Assembly (NCBI RefSeq): GCF_000422325.1 | Contig: NZ_AULO01000015.1 | Span: forward strand, 18,932-82,931 | DNA: 64,000 nt | Source: Marinospirillum minutulum DSM 6287 | GTDB taxonomy: Bacteria > Pseudomonadota > Gammaproteobacteria > Pseudomonadales > Halomonadaceae | Direction: 5' to 3' | Position numbers and translations under genes: made by a program | Shown here: positions 63,932 through 64,000 of the stretch, one piece after another | How the letters are laid out: every line of letters begins with the position of its first letter | How positions within the stretch are numbered: the stretch's first letter is position 1 | The notes under the pieces: model-generated | Told to the model about the DNA's origin: nothing | The model's database searches: none | Seen by the model: only the letters and a program-made list of their open reading frames with translations

Positions 63932-64000
63932 GAAGCATCAGGAACATTCATGTGGGCGCTTGCGGGATGGCTTGTGATGAAGTCACAAGATATCAAGGCA

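Noticed and set aside
63733..63996. Minus-strand open frame of 87 codons at the right edge
   Set aside because: It lies across rRNA promoters P1 and P2 and boxA, and its product has no protein-like features.

Overview
The window is a chromosomal segment of a gammaproteobacterium with moderately low GC content. Several gene orders match the Pseudomonas/Oceanospirillales group: phoBR-response regulator-phoU-pstBACS with the long forms of PstA and PstC, cbrA-cbrB-crcZ-pcnB-folK-panBCD, and ubiCA beside phoBR. My guess is a marine or alkaliphilic member of the Oceanospirillales. That is inference from layout and codon character, not from a 16S sequence. No insertion sequence, prophage or CRISPR array was seen.

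Region 1 (1-19200) is a nitrate-respiration island. narGHJI, a parvulin-type isomerase, a c-di-GMP phosphodiesterase and an FNR/DNR-type regulator lie on the minus strand. narXL, a type II NarK, a universal stress protein and a type I NarK lie divergently on the plus strand. mog (molybdopterin adenylyltransferase) follows. A NarL 7-2-7 palindrome lies between narG and narX. A perfect FNR/DNR box drives ubiU, a gene of oxygen-independent ubiquinone synthesis, whose 5' end lies at the left edge. A frameshifted diguanylate cyclase closes the island.

Region 2 (19200-26800) holds a sodium:solute symporter with a 45-residue partner and a structured leader, a membrane diguanylate cyclase, tRNA-Arg(CCG), two thioredoxin-fold redox proteins, an SCP2 protein and ubiCA. 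Region 3 (26750-36620) is the phosphate regulon phoBR, a response regulator, phoU and pstBACS, with PHO boxes before phoB, pstC and pstS. Region 4 (36700-43400) has a thioesterase, a cyclic-nucleotide-binding protein, grpE-dnaK-dnaJ behind a near-perfect sigma-32 promoter, and a thiolase.

Region 5 (43390-53270) is panD-panC-panB, folK, pcnB, a CrcZ-like small RNA, cbrB, cbrA and dksA. The RNA has a sigma-54 promoter, eight A-rich Hfq/Crc-type motifs (seven in hairpin loops) and an intrinsic terminator. It is the most interesting non-coding element here. Region 6 (53450-64000) contains a kinase-like ATPase, hemL, thiE, thiD, hemJ, argC, a DUF6776-like protein, bactofilin, erpA, anmK and tyrS. 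It ends in the promoter and boxA leader of a ribosomal RNA operon whose 16S gene lies just beyond the right edge.

The genes suggest coordinated control of anaerobic respiration (NarXL plus an FNR-type regulator, Mo cofactor, quinone supply), phosphate supply, carbon catabolite control (CbrAB-CrcZ) and c-di-GMP signalling.
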